A DNA stretch of 64,000 nt from Davidsoniella eucalypti (GCA_004009845.1 RMBW01000061.1:62001-126000), one strand, 5' to 3'. Positions 11,854 through 24,765 are shown, counted from the stretch's first letter. The notes: generated from the letters alone by a model not told the origin. Numbers and translations are program-made.

Positions 11854-12548
11854 AGAATGAAGAAAGTATAGATGATATTAAAAAATAAAAAAAGACTTGG
11901 TTTTTGGTCTTTTTCTTCTTGCTTACAACTTCTTTTATCCTTCCCACCATTACTTTTATTTTCTTTTGTTTTAGCTTATGGATATCATGTTGCTTGCATT
12001 TTGGGGTCTTTTATTTATCTTTGGTATCTTACAAAAAGGATTGTTTTATTTCTGTTTAATAGCATTACGTTGAGTAAATTTTCATAACCTATACATAACC
12101 AACATTGCAGTATACTAAGTTATATATTAGGGTCTAGGGTTAAAACAACAACACAGTATTTATTTAGTATATACACACTATAGACACACCGTGGTCAGTA
12201 TGTGACACAGTGCGTAAAGAAAATATCTAATTTGTTTTTATAATATACATATCTTTTATATTTCAAGTTAAATGAAACTAAGTCTACATATAGTTTTATC
12301 TACCGACCACCTAATCCACAGGATTCCAAAAAAAAAAGACAAAGAAAAAAATGATAAGAAGAAATATAAACCCCAATAAAACTCCCCATGTTGACTCTAT
12401 GATGAGAATCATGACATATAGAACTAAAAGGGAAAAAGAAACCGAAAGGTAGTGAACGTGTTTAGGGCATGGAGAATGCAATAAATAGTACAAATGAGTG
12501 TGCCTAACTTGAGATAGGAAAAGCGTACGATGCATAGAAACAACTGCT
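11854..12548. terminator. Convergent 3' region between UTP14 and the exchanger gene
   Basis: 695 bp of AT-rich DNA between converging stop codons, with AAAATAAAAAAAG just after the UTP14 stop (11880) as a possible poly(A) signal. The minus-strand frame at 12311-12616 is an overlap with the exchanger's 3' end, not a gene. Nothing else seen. Confidence 0.5.
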
Positions 12549-14295
12549 TTACAGACTGGAAGGGCTAGCCCAGAATGCAATGGCAATGATGAGATATAGA
12601 CCAAGCAGCATCGCACCTTCTAGGTAGTTGGACCGACCGTCTTGGACAGTGTAGGTCACAACAAGAACCGAAAAGGCAAAAGCGACGGTTTGGAACATCT
12701 CAAAGTGCAAAGTCATGGGTTGGCCCATGCACCAACCAACAATGACCAGGAAAGGAGTGACCAGAAGGGCGATTTGGATACTGGAACCAATCGCAACAGA
12801 CATGGCCAGATCCATCTTGTCACGGACAGCAACCAGTACCGCGGTTACGTGCTCGGCGGCATTTCCGACAATAGGGATCAGAATGAGACCAATGAAGCTC
12901 TTGCTAATATGGGCCTGCTCAACAAGGTCGTCGATGCTGCCCACCATGTAGTCGGCGCAGATAGAGACGAACAGGGTAGTAAAAACTAGGACAAAGATGG
13001 CAGCAATGGGAGTCAGGATGGGCTCCTCCTCGTTTTCAGACTCGGCAACGGCAGTAGCGCTCTCGACATCAGAGGAAACGGGTGACTCAATATCGGAGAA
13101 GAGGTTCTTGTGGGTGCGTAGCTGGAAGACAAGGTACATGACATAGAGGACAAGCAGGATGATGGCAGTGTAGTGCGATAGAACAAGAATGGTGTGAGCC
13201 TGCTCGCCATCGTCGCTAGTGCCCTGAAGAACAGACGAAAGGGTAGCAGGGATGACAAGCGACGCGGCAGCAAGAGTCATCAGCGAGCAGGTAGTCTGGG
13301 CAGTAGCCGAGGAAAAGATCTGCTCACGGCCTTGGCCATCCGGTTCGTACATGTTGACGAGACCACCGAAGAAGAAGCACATGCCCATAACCAGCAACAG
13401 GTTAGACAGGATGGAACCAAGCATGGACGCCTGCACGACTTCAATCTGACCATCACGAAGCGCAACAATACTGACGATCAATTCAACAGCGTTGCCAAAG
13501 GTGGCATTGAGTAGACCGCCAAGGGTATCACCGAGCTTCATGGAGATCTCTTCGGTGGCAAAGGATAGGACAGCGGCGAGGGGGATGATAGCAAAGAAGT
13601 TGATGGAGAATACAAGGGTAGAACTCCAGTGGTTCTCGCCAGCGATGATACCAAAGGGGACAGCTACAAGTAGGAAGTTGACATAGCCTAAGCGGGACGT
13701 ATGTTAGCAGAGTAAATATGACAGATCGGAGAGGTAAAATCGGTATGGCATTTAAACCCTGGCCCATAGTAGGCTTTGTTTTAAGGCCATTAAAGATCAT
13801 CGGCAGACTAAGCAGCTGCTGTGCGACAAGGCTAGACAGATATACATGAATGAATAGCGTTCGTGCACATGGCAGGTGAGCCGTGATATCCGAAGGGTAT
13901 GCGGGGATGAACGGCTATTCGGAAGCGGTGCCAAGGTATATATGGAAGAAAGTAGAGAAAGCGCCACACTTTCCAACGACCTGCGAACTGCGGCTGAAAA
14001 GTGTGCGAATCATATCGAAGAATTGGGATTACTGACTGCTAAGCATTGTCACCTTGAAGACATGCCAGATATTGGAGATGGTCTTCACTGCGACATTTTC
14101 ACTGTCGGTTCCAGGCGTAGAACGGCTGCTAAACAGAACCTCGCGCCACACTCTATCGCCAATAGGAGTCGCTCTATGCATGCGTGAAGATTGTGAGCGC
14201 GGAGTTCCAGGCTGCGGTTGGCTACCGGAGGTGCCCACTAAAGGAGTGCGCTCATCCACTGCAACGGTGAAGTTGCTGTTCTTGTTGGAAGGCAT
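12549..14295 (-). CDS. VCX1: Vacuolar Ca2+/H+ exchanger (CAX family, Vcx1-like)
   Basis: Exports cytosolic Ca2+ into the vacuole in exchange for protons. Exons 14295-14037 and 13687-12549; 465 aa. The intron (13688-14036, 349 nt; GTCAGT donor, CTTAG acceptor) is the longest coding-region intron I assign here. Splicing it restores ...VTMLSSYVNFLLVAVPFG. Both CaCA exchanger signatures are intact: GNAVE (residues 151-155) and GNAAE (361-365), in two homologous halves of hydrophobic helices. An acidic loop between them (about 285-310, rich in Ser/Glu/Asp) is typical of the family. The cytosolic N-terminus carries ...DERTPLVG, resembling the acidic dileucine-type vacuolar sorting signal of fungal transporters. 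Start chosen for the strong CACCATG context; an in-frame upstream start would add about 35 residues. Confidence 0.93.
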
Positions 14296-15571
14296 GGTGA
14301 GAGTTGGTGATCTTTTAGTTGCTTGAATACGACTGTTAGTTTCGTGCCTGTAAATCGGGTTGTTTAGTTGGGACAATGAAAGATTTGAGAATATGAACAA
14401 TAGTAAATGAGTGACTAAGAAGGGTAGAAATATTGGAGAAAGAAACAGGGAAAAGGGAAAGTTGAATGATATGCTTGAGAGAAGAAGAGAAGAGCTGAAA
14501 GAAAATCTCGCGTCCTTAGCTCTGTCTTTGGCGTTCTTTCAACTAAGTAATTTAGAAGAGGGCTTAGATCACCCAGCCAAAAAACTTGCGACAAGAATAA
14601 TCGTAAACAGGGATAGCTATCAGGAATTTGGGGGACTTAGAGGAGTAATTCGTTCAAGCGTTTGTTTGAACAAGGGTATCCTCTAATTTGACAGGCTTTG
14701 AAGCTACGATGGGATGTGTTTGAAACAAACCAAGGAGATGAACTGATAGGAAGAATATTCGATTCTGCCGATATTGTTGTTGCGGATGGAATATAGTGTG
14801 GTTGTATTTGACCTGGCTTGAAATACAGTGATGACAGTTGCGGAAAATCGGTATTTATTCTCTTGTTTATTTTCGTACCTGGTTAACTGTCTCTGTGATG
14901 AGCTAAAAGGCTGTTGGATTATTTGGGGTTCAGTTTGTTGAAAGTACCGCGGCAAAGGATGACAAGAGATGAGGGTTCAGTGTTGAATTAAAGATGGGGG
15001 AGCCTCGATATATATGCGCTTCGGGCCTTTAAACTTCTCCGTCTTGATCCGGAATAGGTATGGCGAGAAGTGCTAGTTAGATGATCTTGAAATGCTGTAA
15101 GTGGCGGATTTAAAGAGAAGAGAAGGAAACAATTGAAACTGTAGTTGAAGAGGGAGAGGTGGAACCAAGGGATGGCCAGAGACAGTATAACCGCAACGAC
15201 CAAAGACGACACCATTCTTCTACATAGTTGTAAAAGCGTGATGTCTTGGACAACCGTGCATAGTCGTCTGTTTGCAATCATCACGGTTCGGAATTGATGG
15301 GAAAACATTGTCGAAACAAAAAAAAAAACGCCTCATAATAATCGGATTGCTTGTGGCTGAGTGCCTCAATACTGTGATGATGCTCTTGGCTAGGCATAGC
15401 AGCTTCCTTTGTCTACGATTATCCTTCACTTGTGATCGTAGATAAGGAGGGCTCGGGCAACTACCGTAGCAGAATACGCCGTCGTCCAGGCAGAAGACAG
15501 AGACGGCTATTTCCCCTTTGGGGTACACAAATTTGTTGTAATTGGGATTTTCTTTCTTTGTCAAGGGCAAG

Positions 15572-15590
15572 TCTGATATAAGATATCAGA
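15572..15590. repeat. Perfect 8-bp inverted repeat (hairpin)
   Basis: TCTGATAT and ATATCAGA separated by AAG. It lies 10 bp before a second, longer inverted repeat. Short enough to occur by chance in AT-rich DNA, but the pairing is notable. Confidence 0.7.
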
Positions 15591-15599
15591 TTGGCTTTT

Positions 15600-15634
15600 T
15601 ACAGCTTGTCCTACCTCGTGTAGAACAAGCTGTA
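15600..15634. repeat. 10-bp inverted repeat with 15-nt loop
   Basis: TACAGCTTGT (15600-15609) and its exact complement ACAAGCTGTA (15625-15634). With one mismatch tolerated the stem extends inwards by a further pair. Could be a transcript hairpin, a factor site or the terminus of a small element; no target-site duplication could be identified. Confidence 0.75.
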
Positions 15635-18600
15635 AGATTTCCCATTCTGAATATCTATTATCAAGGCTCAATATGAAGATAACAGCACTTCAAAAGGACT
15701 ATCAGACTTCGAGATACAAAACTAGAAAAGCGCTTGCTACTAGAAGAACTGAAGAATCAATGACATAACAAGGCGAAAGATGCAAAGGATAGGAAAATGC
15801 TGATGTGGAATAAGGAGACTTATGTACTAACCATGCTAGAAGAAGAATATGCCGAGAAAAGGACGATCTATACCTAGAATATAAAATTTACTTGAGTAGG
15901 ATGTATGCCAAGGTTCAACTGCGCCTAGAAACCCCCAACAAACCAAGGAATAGGCGTGTTTAAGAATGACTGAACGTTTTTCATGAAACTATCGACTAAG
16001 GCACAAGAGAAAAATGACGTGGGGCCAGCAATGATGATCATGAACATACGATCGATTCAGCACTTGAGGATACCGCGATATAGTGACGTGTAGTTGTATA
16101 ACTACATATAAGTATTCGTCCATTGCACGACCAACACTTTATGTAAGACTATTCTTGACGTCACCAATCATAGAGATTTCAATCATGTATATACAATTAT
16201 AGGGGGTATAATTATATTGGGCCCCTATTAACATCGCTATGATAGTAAGAGCTTCTGTTTTGCTTCTAGATCTCTTTGCCTACATGCGGTATACAAATAT
16301 GAGCACAGCCACACAATAGTATGTAAGTAGTCGTACAGATACACAAAACTATCTATGGAGGCCTCCTAAAAATCGGCTCATTCAAACAGCGGGAAGGAGA
16401 AATACGACTGTCACATTGACAAGAAAAGTTCGAAAATTGATTATCTGCCTATAACATACGTATCTGTATATACAAATAACCTTTTTAGGCATTATCATAC
16501 TTTTCTTATACATGAAAAATAGCAGTACATGGCCTACCATGTTTTAAGCACAGACCCAAGGTTTAGTTTAGAAGTTATATCTGTATGTACCTTTTTTATC
16601 TTCAAGTGTATTTCGGATAGAATTCTGTCACATCGGAACTCTTATGACTAACCCACTAGGCAGTATTGGACGTATAGGACTGCAAGAATAAAACGAGGCA
16701 GTTTGTAGTGTTCAAGGCAATATGATGGAGAGAGCCCATTCGATGAGAAGTCGTTACCAGATATCGAGTTTTAGTTTTAAGATCCGGCTATAACCTTCCA
16801 CAGAACATAGAGTACTAAAGATATATAGATGCAAGAAAATGTTTCAAATCAAGGTAGAGTTAGAAGCTGAGCATGTTTAGCTAACTTGAGAGGGGGGTAA
16901 GGAAATGAGAATGAAGGAATAAAAACGCCAAAAAGACAGCTAGACTAGAGCATATTCAGCTGCCTATGTCAAGTACTTGCTTTCTCTTTTTAGCTGACTC
17001 CGAAAGTACATGTACGTTCAATATATTTCTTATCCTATCTCTCTGTCCCTCTCTTACGAGAAGCCAACTACAGACAGAGATTTACAGATTGTAGGTGTAA
17101 AAAACGCAACATTAGATGAACCCTACCCAAAATACCAATTCGGTAGATTTTCCTATCTCGTTCTTAAATACTCTGTATAATACAGAAAAAGAAGCTTACT
17201 AATATGTAATAGTACTATTCAGAATGAAACAACCCGTTTCTGAAAAAAAAAACTGCAGCAAAATGGAACGTGGGAGGAGGGGTAGCTAAAAATTAGACTC
17301 GTTAGCTATGGGAGCTTGTAGCTAAGCTAGCCTAGCTCAATGAAGCTTGCTTTCGATAGATGTTGCAAGAAGCTACATACAAATTATCCGGATACGCTAA
17401 GTCTACCGAGATATAATCACGCTACGTATGGTCAGTTGGGTGGATCCCGTGTTTGTTGTTCTCGTGGCATGCCATACAAGGTTGAAGTATTTATGTACTA
17501 CATCTCATAGACTGCCCCGAATTTTTAGCAACGGCTGTCGGCCGCTTCCTTTTTGTTCTTTTTATCATTTTAGATATCATTTACTCCCTCTTTGCTTACT
17601 TACATATGTACATCAGACTTATTTTAGATAGACTCATTATCATTATCATGGTAATACGGAGACTATTGCGTAGCTGTATATGGCTTAGCTTGGCCTCTAT
17701 AGGCTATTTACTCAACTATATAATTACAGATATACATAGGCAGTTCTATGCAATTCAACAGACAGATTTCCTCCTCCTTACATGGAGTTATTTTGTTCTT
17801 CATACCCTATATTCGCCTCACAAAAGCCGTGAGGAAACTTGGCGTCATCCTTGACAACGAAGTTGCCATCGCATCGCGGCTCCTCAAAAAGCGACCCTAA
17901 CTATAACAATCTTGCTAGTATTTAATATGCAGCTTTGTTAGCAGCCTCGCCACTAATATCTAGTTCGAGGCTATACCGCCTTTGTCAGGTACCTTTATCA
18001 CCCACCTATTACACCAAAGCCATGTATGTCATCGGCTTGCTTTCCCTATAAATAGTTGTATAATCTCCACTGTATGGTATACTAAATATATGATACTTGA
18101 TTGCAGCTTTGAAGCCCTGAAATGGACTACCAAAGCCAATAATCGAGCCATTTGTCTCGCTAACGTAGCCACTCCACCAATCATTTGCACATGTATAATC
18201 AGCTGTATAATTAGAAAAATATGACGAAAGGGAAGCTGAATGAAGACCTAAATATCAAGAGCCGAAGCGTCAACAGGAGGCCTCCTACCCACATGGTGTC
18301 TAAATGCAACATCATCCAAAAGGATCATACTGGATATGCCGAAGTCATGATATTCTGTTGGTTCTACCTGCTAATAGTTGACACAACTCTTCATCGTTCC
18401 CTTTTTGGTAGTTCGTGCACATTTCATGCATATTCGTTTCTAAGCCTTGATTGCACGTCGCTTAATATCACAGAATATCATTAGTCCGGTGTAATCTTCC
18501 AATCTTAAGCTACAAAGATCTGAAAACTGTCTTAAGATTGTACATTTGTATACATTAACTTCTGCACTTGTCAATAACTAGGCAGACAATATGCCCATGT

Positions 18601-19194
18601 GAAACAGTGTAGATACACATATATATATTATTAACAACTTTAGTTAACCACTAAGCATAACCGCCGGCCGAATAAATCACCTCAAATGTGTGACTAATCG
18701 CACTTGCTTATGGCGAGCCGCTATACTGGATGAATGTAATAAGCTAGGAAATTGAACGTGATTATCCGGCAAAGGAATAATAATAACTGAAAGAGAAGAT
18801 AAGGCAAAAAAGGAAAAGAAACAAGAGTAATTCAAAGATAACAAGACAAAGCAAAACTTCGATGTAAAAAAAAAAGAAACAAAAGAGAAAGGAAAACGAA
18901 TCCACCATGACTCAAAAATCAGTAGAATAGATATCACGACAACATCTATAAATTAGAAATTTGTTTCAGAAGGGGAATAGATATTTGTAGATGTTCGTTG
19001 TAGTCATTCAAGAAAGAAAATATGAAAAAGAAAATTATCATCAAGATGTCATCCATCATAGAAAGAAACATAGAGACAGAAATAGAAAGATATGCTAAAC
19101 CCCCTTAAGAGAAAGCTAAGAATTCTTTAGAAAGGAAAGAAAAAACGAAAGATTGTAAAATGTGGTACTGTTGGGCTTTGTCCCATCACCGGTT

Positions 19195-22102
19195 TTACAA
19201 ACCACCATAAGCTATAACACAGGATAGGTTAGTAAACGATTCAGATGGCAAAATCGATATGATGCCTTCAAGCTGCAAGACTATAAGGAGAAAAAAAGGT
19301 TGAAGATATAGAGAAAAGAAAAGGAACTTACCGGCTGTGTATGCCAAATACCACGTCAACGAAGCACCGCCATCGAGGTTGGCACTAGTAAACGAGCTTG
19401 CCGTAAAGTATTTCCAGGCAGCTGCGGGGTCGAGCGTTGCCAGATTGCCGTATAGAATGCCTCGCCATCCACCTGCGATCTGACCGGCACGTCCGGCGTC
19501 AAACAACTGCGCCCATTCTGTACGCACAAATTCTGGTTGGCGCGAGATGGGCGAGCACGGAAGCAGAGGAATCATGTGGATGCCCTGGATATACTCGATA
19601 TTGGTTCCGAAGTAAGTAGTGTGGTCAATCTTGTTCTCGAACAAGATACCGGCTACACGGTTGCCAATGAAGTTTGACGGCTCGATGTTGTTTGTCGACT
19701 TGTACAGGTAGTAGTGCTGTAGGGCACGGGCCAGAACCTTGAGCTGGATAGTTGATCTAAACGAAAGAAAATAATTTGTTAGTCCGGGGTCTCAGTCAAC
19801 TTCAAATAAGAGAAAGGGCAGAACTTTACCTGTCACGAAGGGGCTGGTTTCCGGTGACAACACCCCACATCTGCAGAGCATACACCGACATCATATCTTC
19901 AGAGCTACTCTCCTGGTTCTTGCCATCATTGCTAGCAAAGAGGCCACCAGCCCAACTATGGCCGTGATACCAATCGAACATGCGCCATTGCGGGAAGTAC
20001 GCATCAGAAGAACTTGGATTGGCATAATCACGAATGAGAGTGTTGACCCAGTCCTTGTGAGTATCAGTGAGCCAATCTGGATCCAAGTAGCCAATCAAAG
20101 CGCCAGAGAGCACAAAATGACCCCAATGAAAATGGTGATCATTGTAGTATGTGTTACCAAAGTCAGAGCCATCGCTTCCAGTCTCGTAAGACGCTGAAGA
20201 GACAAGACCGCCCCATGCAGACTCATACCAGAGAGGGTATGGCTGTGTGTTGTTCACAAACACTTGGAAAGCGTCCTTGAGCTTGGGAAGAATCACGTTG
20301 GTGAGTGACTGGTCATTCAGCATCTCACTGGTGACATATGCCATCAGGCCGAATTTAGCCAGAGCTTTACCGCTGTAGTACATGGAGTCCGTAACGGATT
20401 GTCCCCTGACATCTTGAGTTGCTTCACTCTGCGCAGCAGCAGAAATCTTACTAATGGCCGAAGAAGATAGCGCCATCTTGGCACCAGTACCAGGCACATA
20501 GGGAGCAAAACCCAGGTCTGTTGGCAGACTAGGTTCGACAAATGTCCACTTACGAGCAAGGACACCAGTAGCATTACCCTTGACGGTCGTTGTCAACTTG
20601 AGGTCAGTGGCAGCGGCACTAGTAGCAGAATCCCAAGTAGCGACATGGTGAGGAAGCACATACATCAGAGGGTCACCTGTGGGGTAGCCGTGAGTCTCAA
20701 AGGAAAATGAGTATGAGCCGGTGTTGCCGCTAACACTACCAGACAAGGACGCAGACGAGACGTAGACGCCGGCAGCCTTATCATAAACGGCCTCGGCATT
20801 CGCAGCATCCTTGGCAACCTGAAGAATACCAGTGAAGTTATCAGTGCCCTCGATGTGAGAGTTGCTGAAAGTCTGAAAGTTGAGCTGCGAACCCGACGTG
20901 CAGTAAGCATAGATCCACCAAGTCTTGCCGTCGTTCAGGATAACCTTCCACTTGGCAACGTTAGTCTTGGGATCGTTAGCAATGCGAGTGACCGACTTGA
21001 ATGTGACACCAGACTTAATCACAGGCTTAGAGCCGGTATATATGGCTGTGACAAAGCCCATTCCCTGAACAACGGGAAAACTGACAGCCGGGGCATCAGA
21101 GGCTGATGCTCGCAGGCGTACCATGACAGAGTGAGGGCCAATAGTATCAGTAGTCAGAACCGTACCGGAGCTCAGCAGAGCAGACGAGACGATAAGAGAC
21201 TGAATTCCAACAGGGTTGTAGAAGTATTTGGCCGCTTGTGTGGTACTATCAGTTTCACCGAACACACGCTGGTCGATATCTGTATGAGACACAGCAAGAC
21301 CCCAAGAAATCGGCGTGTACTTTCCACCAGACCACATGACCGAGTACGGCTGGGTATAGACCGGAGACTTTTGATCGCCCAAAAAGAAGTTGGCGTGGAA
21401 CTTGTTGGTCTCGATAGCATTCGACTTGGTGATTCCCTGGCGCGCAACCGGATGGGTATCAACTTGCTTGAAGACCGAAGATGGGGCAGTGGTAGCTATG
21501 GGTAGATTGAAGATGTCCGATGTTACCACCTTGGTGGCACGGCCAAGTAGATCGTCAGCACGAGCATATATGTCTGCCGGACAGTCAGGTAGAGGCGGGG
21601 GAGCATCGCTGGGAGTTTCGAATCCACCAAACTCGGTAGGAGGAGGTGGTTGAGACGGGGCACCATGATAGTTTGACGGCGGGCTGCTGAGAGGCGGCTG
21701 GTATTGGTTATGGTATGGGTAGGCACTCTGAGGAGGCTGGCCATAGTGTTGAGGCTGGCTGTATGGTTGAGGTTGACCGTATGGTTGCGGCTGGCCATAT
21801 GGCTGTCCTTGGGAGTACTGCTGAGGGTATGCATATTGCTGGTTGTACTGTTGTTGCTGAGGCTGGCCATATTGTTGGTTGTATTGTTGCTGCTGGTTGC
21901 TAGAGCCACTATCCTTATTCAAGTGACTTTCCACTTTGCTCTTAAGTTTTTCGAACCGCTTGGTCAAAGACCGGGTATCGAAGCCACCGGGCATCGGCAT
22001 CGCGTCAACTAAGGAAGCAGCAAGAAAAAGCTGCATGTATGATGTCAGCCATATCTGCCACCATGGGAGACGCCTAGAAGGCGACAAGAAAGCAGAACCC
22101 AT
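19195..22102 (-). CDS. Endo-beta-1,3-glucanase, glycoside hydrolase family 81
   Basis: Hydrolyses beta-1,3-glucan; fungal members (Eng1/Acf2/EngL type) act in cell-wall remodelling and septum separation. Exons 22102-19830, 19756-19332 and a 17-nt last exon 19211-19195; 904 aa. The start at 22102 gives a basic n-region (SPSRR) followed by a hydrophobic segment ending near LVDA, compatible with a signal peptide. An upstream reading lacks an ATG. Residues about 70-175 are a low-complexity Q/Y/G/P linker with repeated GQPQPY-type units. The GH81 core shows YYNDHHFHWGHF (D655 as a candidate catalytic residue), FDWYHGHSWAGG and DGKNQESSSE (E731-E735). The last intron (19212-19331) is supported by TACTAAC 14 nt before its acceptor; other acceptors would change the final residues. 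Confidence 0.93.
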
Positions 22103-23834
22103 TGCGTGATAACCTGAAATTCCGCTGAGAAGAGAGAAGGAGAGAACCAGAGCAAAGGCTAGACCGAGCAAAAGCCTAAATCAAGATCCAGACACCGGAG
22201 GAGATGATGGAGGAGAAGGGACCGAGAGCTTTAAGAACAGGCTAGACAACTTGTGTATCTTAGAGCGATAGCACAGCAATCTAGTGAGATCACAACGAAA
22301 ACAAGAGCTCTTGTATTAAGCAAGGAAGCAGTAAGATCAACAGTCAGATCAGTGCTTTAATCAGACAACAAGAAGGTCTCTGGAATGCAGTTACGCATGG
22401 GCCGGCGATGCTTCTTAAGTATACAGATTCCAAGTCGTGGAATGGCAGGGCAATAACAACGACATCTCCTTCTTCCCAGTGAGACTACGCCGGAGTTTCT
22501 TCCAGGCCTGACTAGGCCCGATTGTGTCTGTGACTAGAAATGCTGTCATCTTGACCATCCCTCTTTCCTCTCCCATATGTCTTCTCTCCTGCTGATATGG
22601 ACAAGGTGAGGATGGTGTTCATCTCCAAGATCTCCCACATCACAAGTTACCATAATTACCGATTTCCAAGACTCCATATATCGCAATAAAGATATATCAC
22701 GCGGGTTACGCTAAGTAAGTCACGATGTAGGATTTGACTCTAACAAATCGGTGGGTGTGCTGTGTTGTAGGTGTAGTTTTGCCGTTGCAGGGAAAAAGAA
22801 AACAACAGAAAAGCCAAAGAGATTATTACCGTACAAAGATGTTGGTATAGCTAGCTAACTGGCAAGAAGCGTGCCGTTAGGAAATCGGAGCCGACGCTTC
22901 AGGTTCCTTCTTCCACGGCTTCGAAAGGGCGAGAGGTCGACGGCGCGTGTCTATGGAGAAATAGGCTTTAGCAAAAGGGGCTCAGTAGACCAAGTGGAAT
23001 TATGAGACTAGTGTCTCTTGTTATCACCAACCGGGCTAACAGCAAATTTGGGCGACTTACAAGCGATATTAGAAATTCAAGATAGATATACTACCTTCAG
23101 ATGACCAGATACAGATAGCAGTCGAAAAAGAAGCCCAATCGAGGCAAATCATGCAAGGCTGAAGCTCGCAGAGGGAGATGAAGACGAAGCCGATTAGTCT
23201 CGATTCGGGGTTTATTGTTTTGATTCGGGTTTTCAGAGTGATGTTGATAGTGAGGGAACTTCGACATCCTCAACAGCACAGCTCGATCAAAACTTCCTAA
23301 ACTTAAGTACAAAGTCTGAAATTCAGAGCTGTTGAACGTGGCTTAGGCCTTTATTGCAGCCAATTAGCTAGCTAGCTTAATTGGTTGAGGGGCGTTCATT
23401 ATGGAAGCAACGACAGGTGGGGCCACTGAGAGTCCTGAGCCAAGAGCAAGAACAACAATAAGGCATTGTGAATTGCATTATGACACAGGCAGCCATTCTA
23501 GCAATATCGAGTGGATCAGCAGACAGTCCAGTATCCAGAGATGGTGATCTTAGAGAAATATCATACAACTACGACTATATCCATATACACATGTTCCTAG
23601 ATCATGGTTCGGCATAGCATAGCCTTGTCGCTATGAATTCTGCGTTTACCTATGCCATCATATTCGATATGCAAATTCCATCTCGCAGTAAAGACTCGAA
23701 AGAATGATAGCAAAAAATCAAACAATAATCAGACAATAGACGTGCTGTAAGGGCGGCGGCAAGTGCCTCTTTCTATAAGCGCACATTCTTCAACTATGCA
23801 AATTTATTTTCCTTTTGTTTATATTGGCTTTTAA

Positions 23835-24203
23835 GCTAACCAAGGGCCCTGTGAACACCGCCTATTGAATCCTATCCCTATCCTTCGTCCTCCGAAGGAA
23901 AAAATAACCCGTTCCTCAAAGCCGATCTCTGAATTCTACCAGATCGGTTTACCGAACTATGGTGATCACAAGTTTTGGTTCGATGTAACCCTTAAAGACA
24001 TACGCCAGGTGCACACCCATTACAGTTGGAGATTAAACAACCAAGTCCCGGAATATACAACTATGTATATACATCATGTGCGATCTTCATCCCCCTCTCC
24101 GGCTTTTAAGGTGTGCGACATAACCCGCTCTATATATAACCCTAATGTATCGCGGAAACTTGTCGAGTTCTTGTTTATACACTTCAATGTCAGTAGAGAA
24201 TGA
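23835..24203 (+). pseudogene. Possible gene remnant, unrecognised
   Basis: An open frame of about 122 residues that begins directly after a stop (TAA at 23832-23834) and has no ATG in its first part. It contains a non-repetitive, protein-like segment (FYQIGLPNYGDHKFWFDVTLKDIRQ). Composition is more balanced than the surroundings. I do not recognise the sequence. It could be an exon of an unidentified gene, a decayed gene, or a chance frame; codon quality favours the first two only weakly. Confidence 0.3.
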
Positions 24204-24615
24204 ATTATCAATTCCAGAACTCTAATGTTCAGCATGCCAATAGTTGATAGGGTAACGATAGAAGATCGAGCCCAATATAACTACCATATTGCCGGGAATA
24301 CTTGGAATGTCATTAGCAAGGCATGCATCTATCAATCTAGAATAAATGTCTTGTCATATATCTTCTCATGGTAAGTCCATCCAGACAACATGACGGGCAT
24401 GCTGTCGTTAGGTGTTACCAGAACTACCGTTCTGGACAAACCGTTCGCGATTTAGTTGTTTACTTTTGCCTGAAAAGAGGGACGATCCGGTAAGTGACGC
24501 GAACCATATTATCTTGTCCATGGACAGGCGACATATTTATACATCATATGCATTGTTTCATATGTCGTTTATATCGATGATAGATGGCGCAAATACTGGT
24601 ATTGGAGATCATGAA

Positions 24616-24765
24616 GCAGGTGACAGCTGCGTTATGTAATAGAGAGGCCTTCTGGACACTGCAATCTCGCGACTGATGTCATCTAGTATATATGTCCTCA
24701 AGGGCAGGTGACAGACACATTATAGAGTAGAGAGTTCTTAGACGCCGTAATATCACGACCGGCTT
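24616..24765. repeat. Diverged tandem duplication, period about 88 bp
   Basis: GCAGGTGACAG occurs at 24616 and again at 24704. About 50 bases after each copy still align (for example GACACTGCAATCTCGCGACTG against GACGCCGTAATATCACGACCG). Many of the differences are transitions. A partial third start (GACAGGTGAC) occurs at about 24783. Confidence 0.6.

Larger units (their letters stand above)
14296..19194. other. 4.9-kb AT-rich region without recognisable genes
   Basis: Includes the promoter of the exchanger (14296 to about 15300; purine-rich on the plus strand) and the 3' flank of the GH81 gene (purine-rich, 18770-19150). Between them all frames are short. A 116-aa minus-strand frame (15570-15220) contains CLDDGVFCYGSC but matches nothing I know. 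A purine-rich stretch at 15670-15960 reads like decayed coding DNA with stops in every frame. A less AT-rich patch at 17800-18480 is likewise broken by stops. Two adjacent inverted repeats lie at 15572-15634. No tRNA, rRNA or intact transposon was seen. Confidence 0.6.

Noticed and set aside
14411..14686. 91-aa Lys/Glu-rich plus-strand frame
   Set aside because: Purine-rich stretch opposite the CT-rich leader of the exchanger gene; composition artefact.
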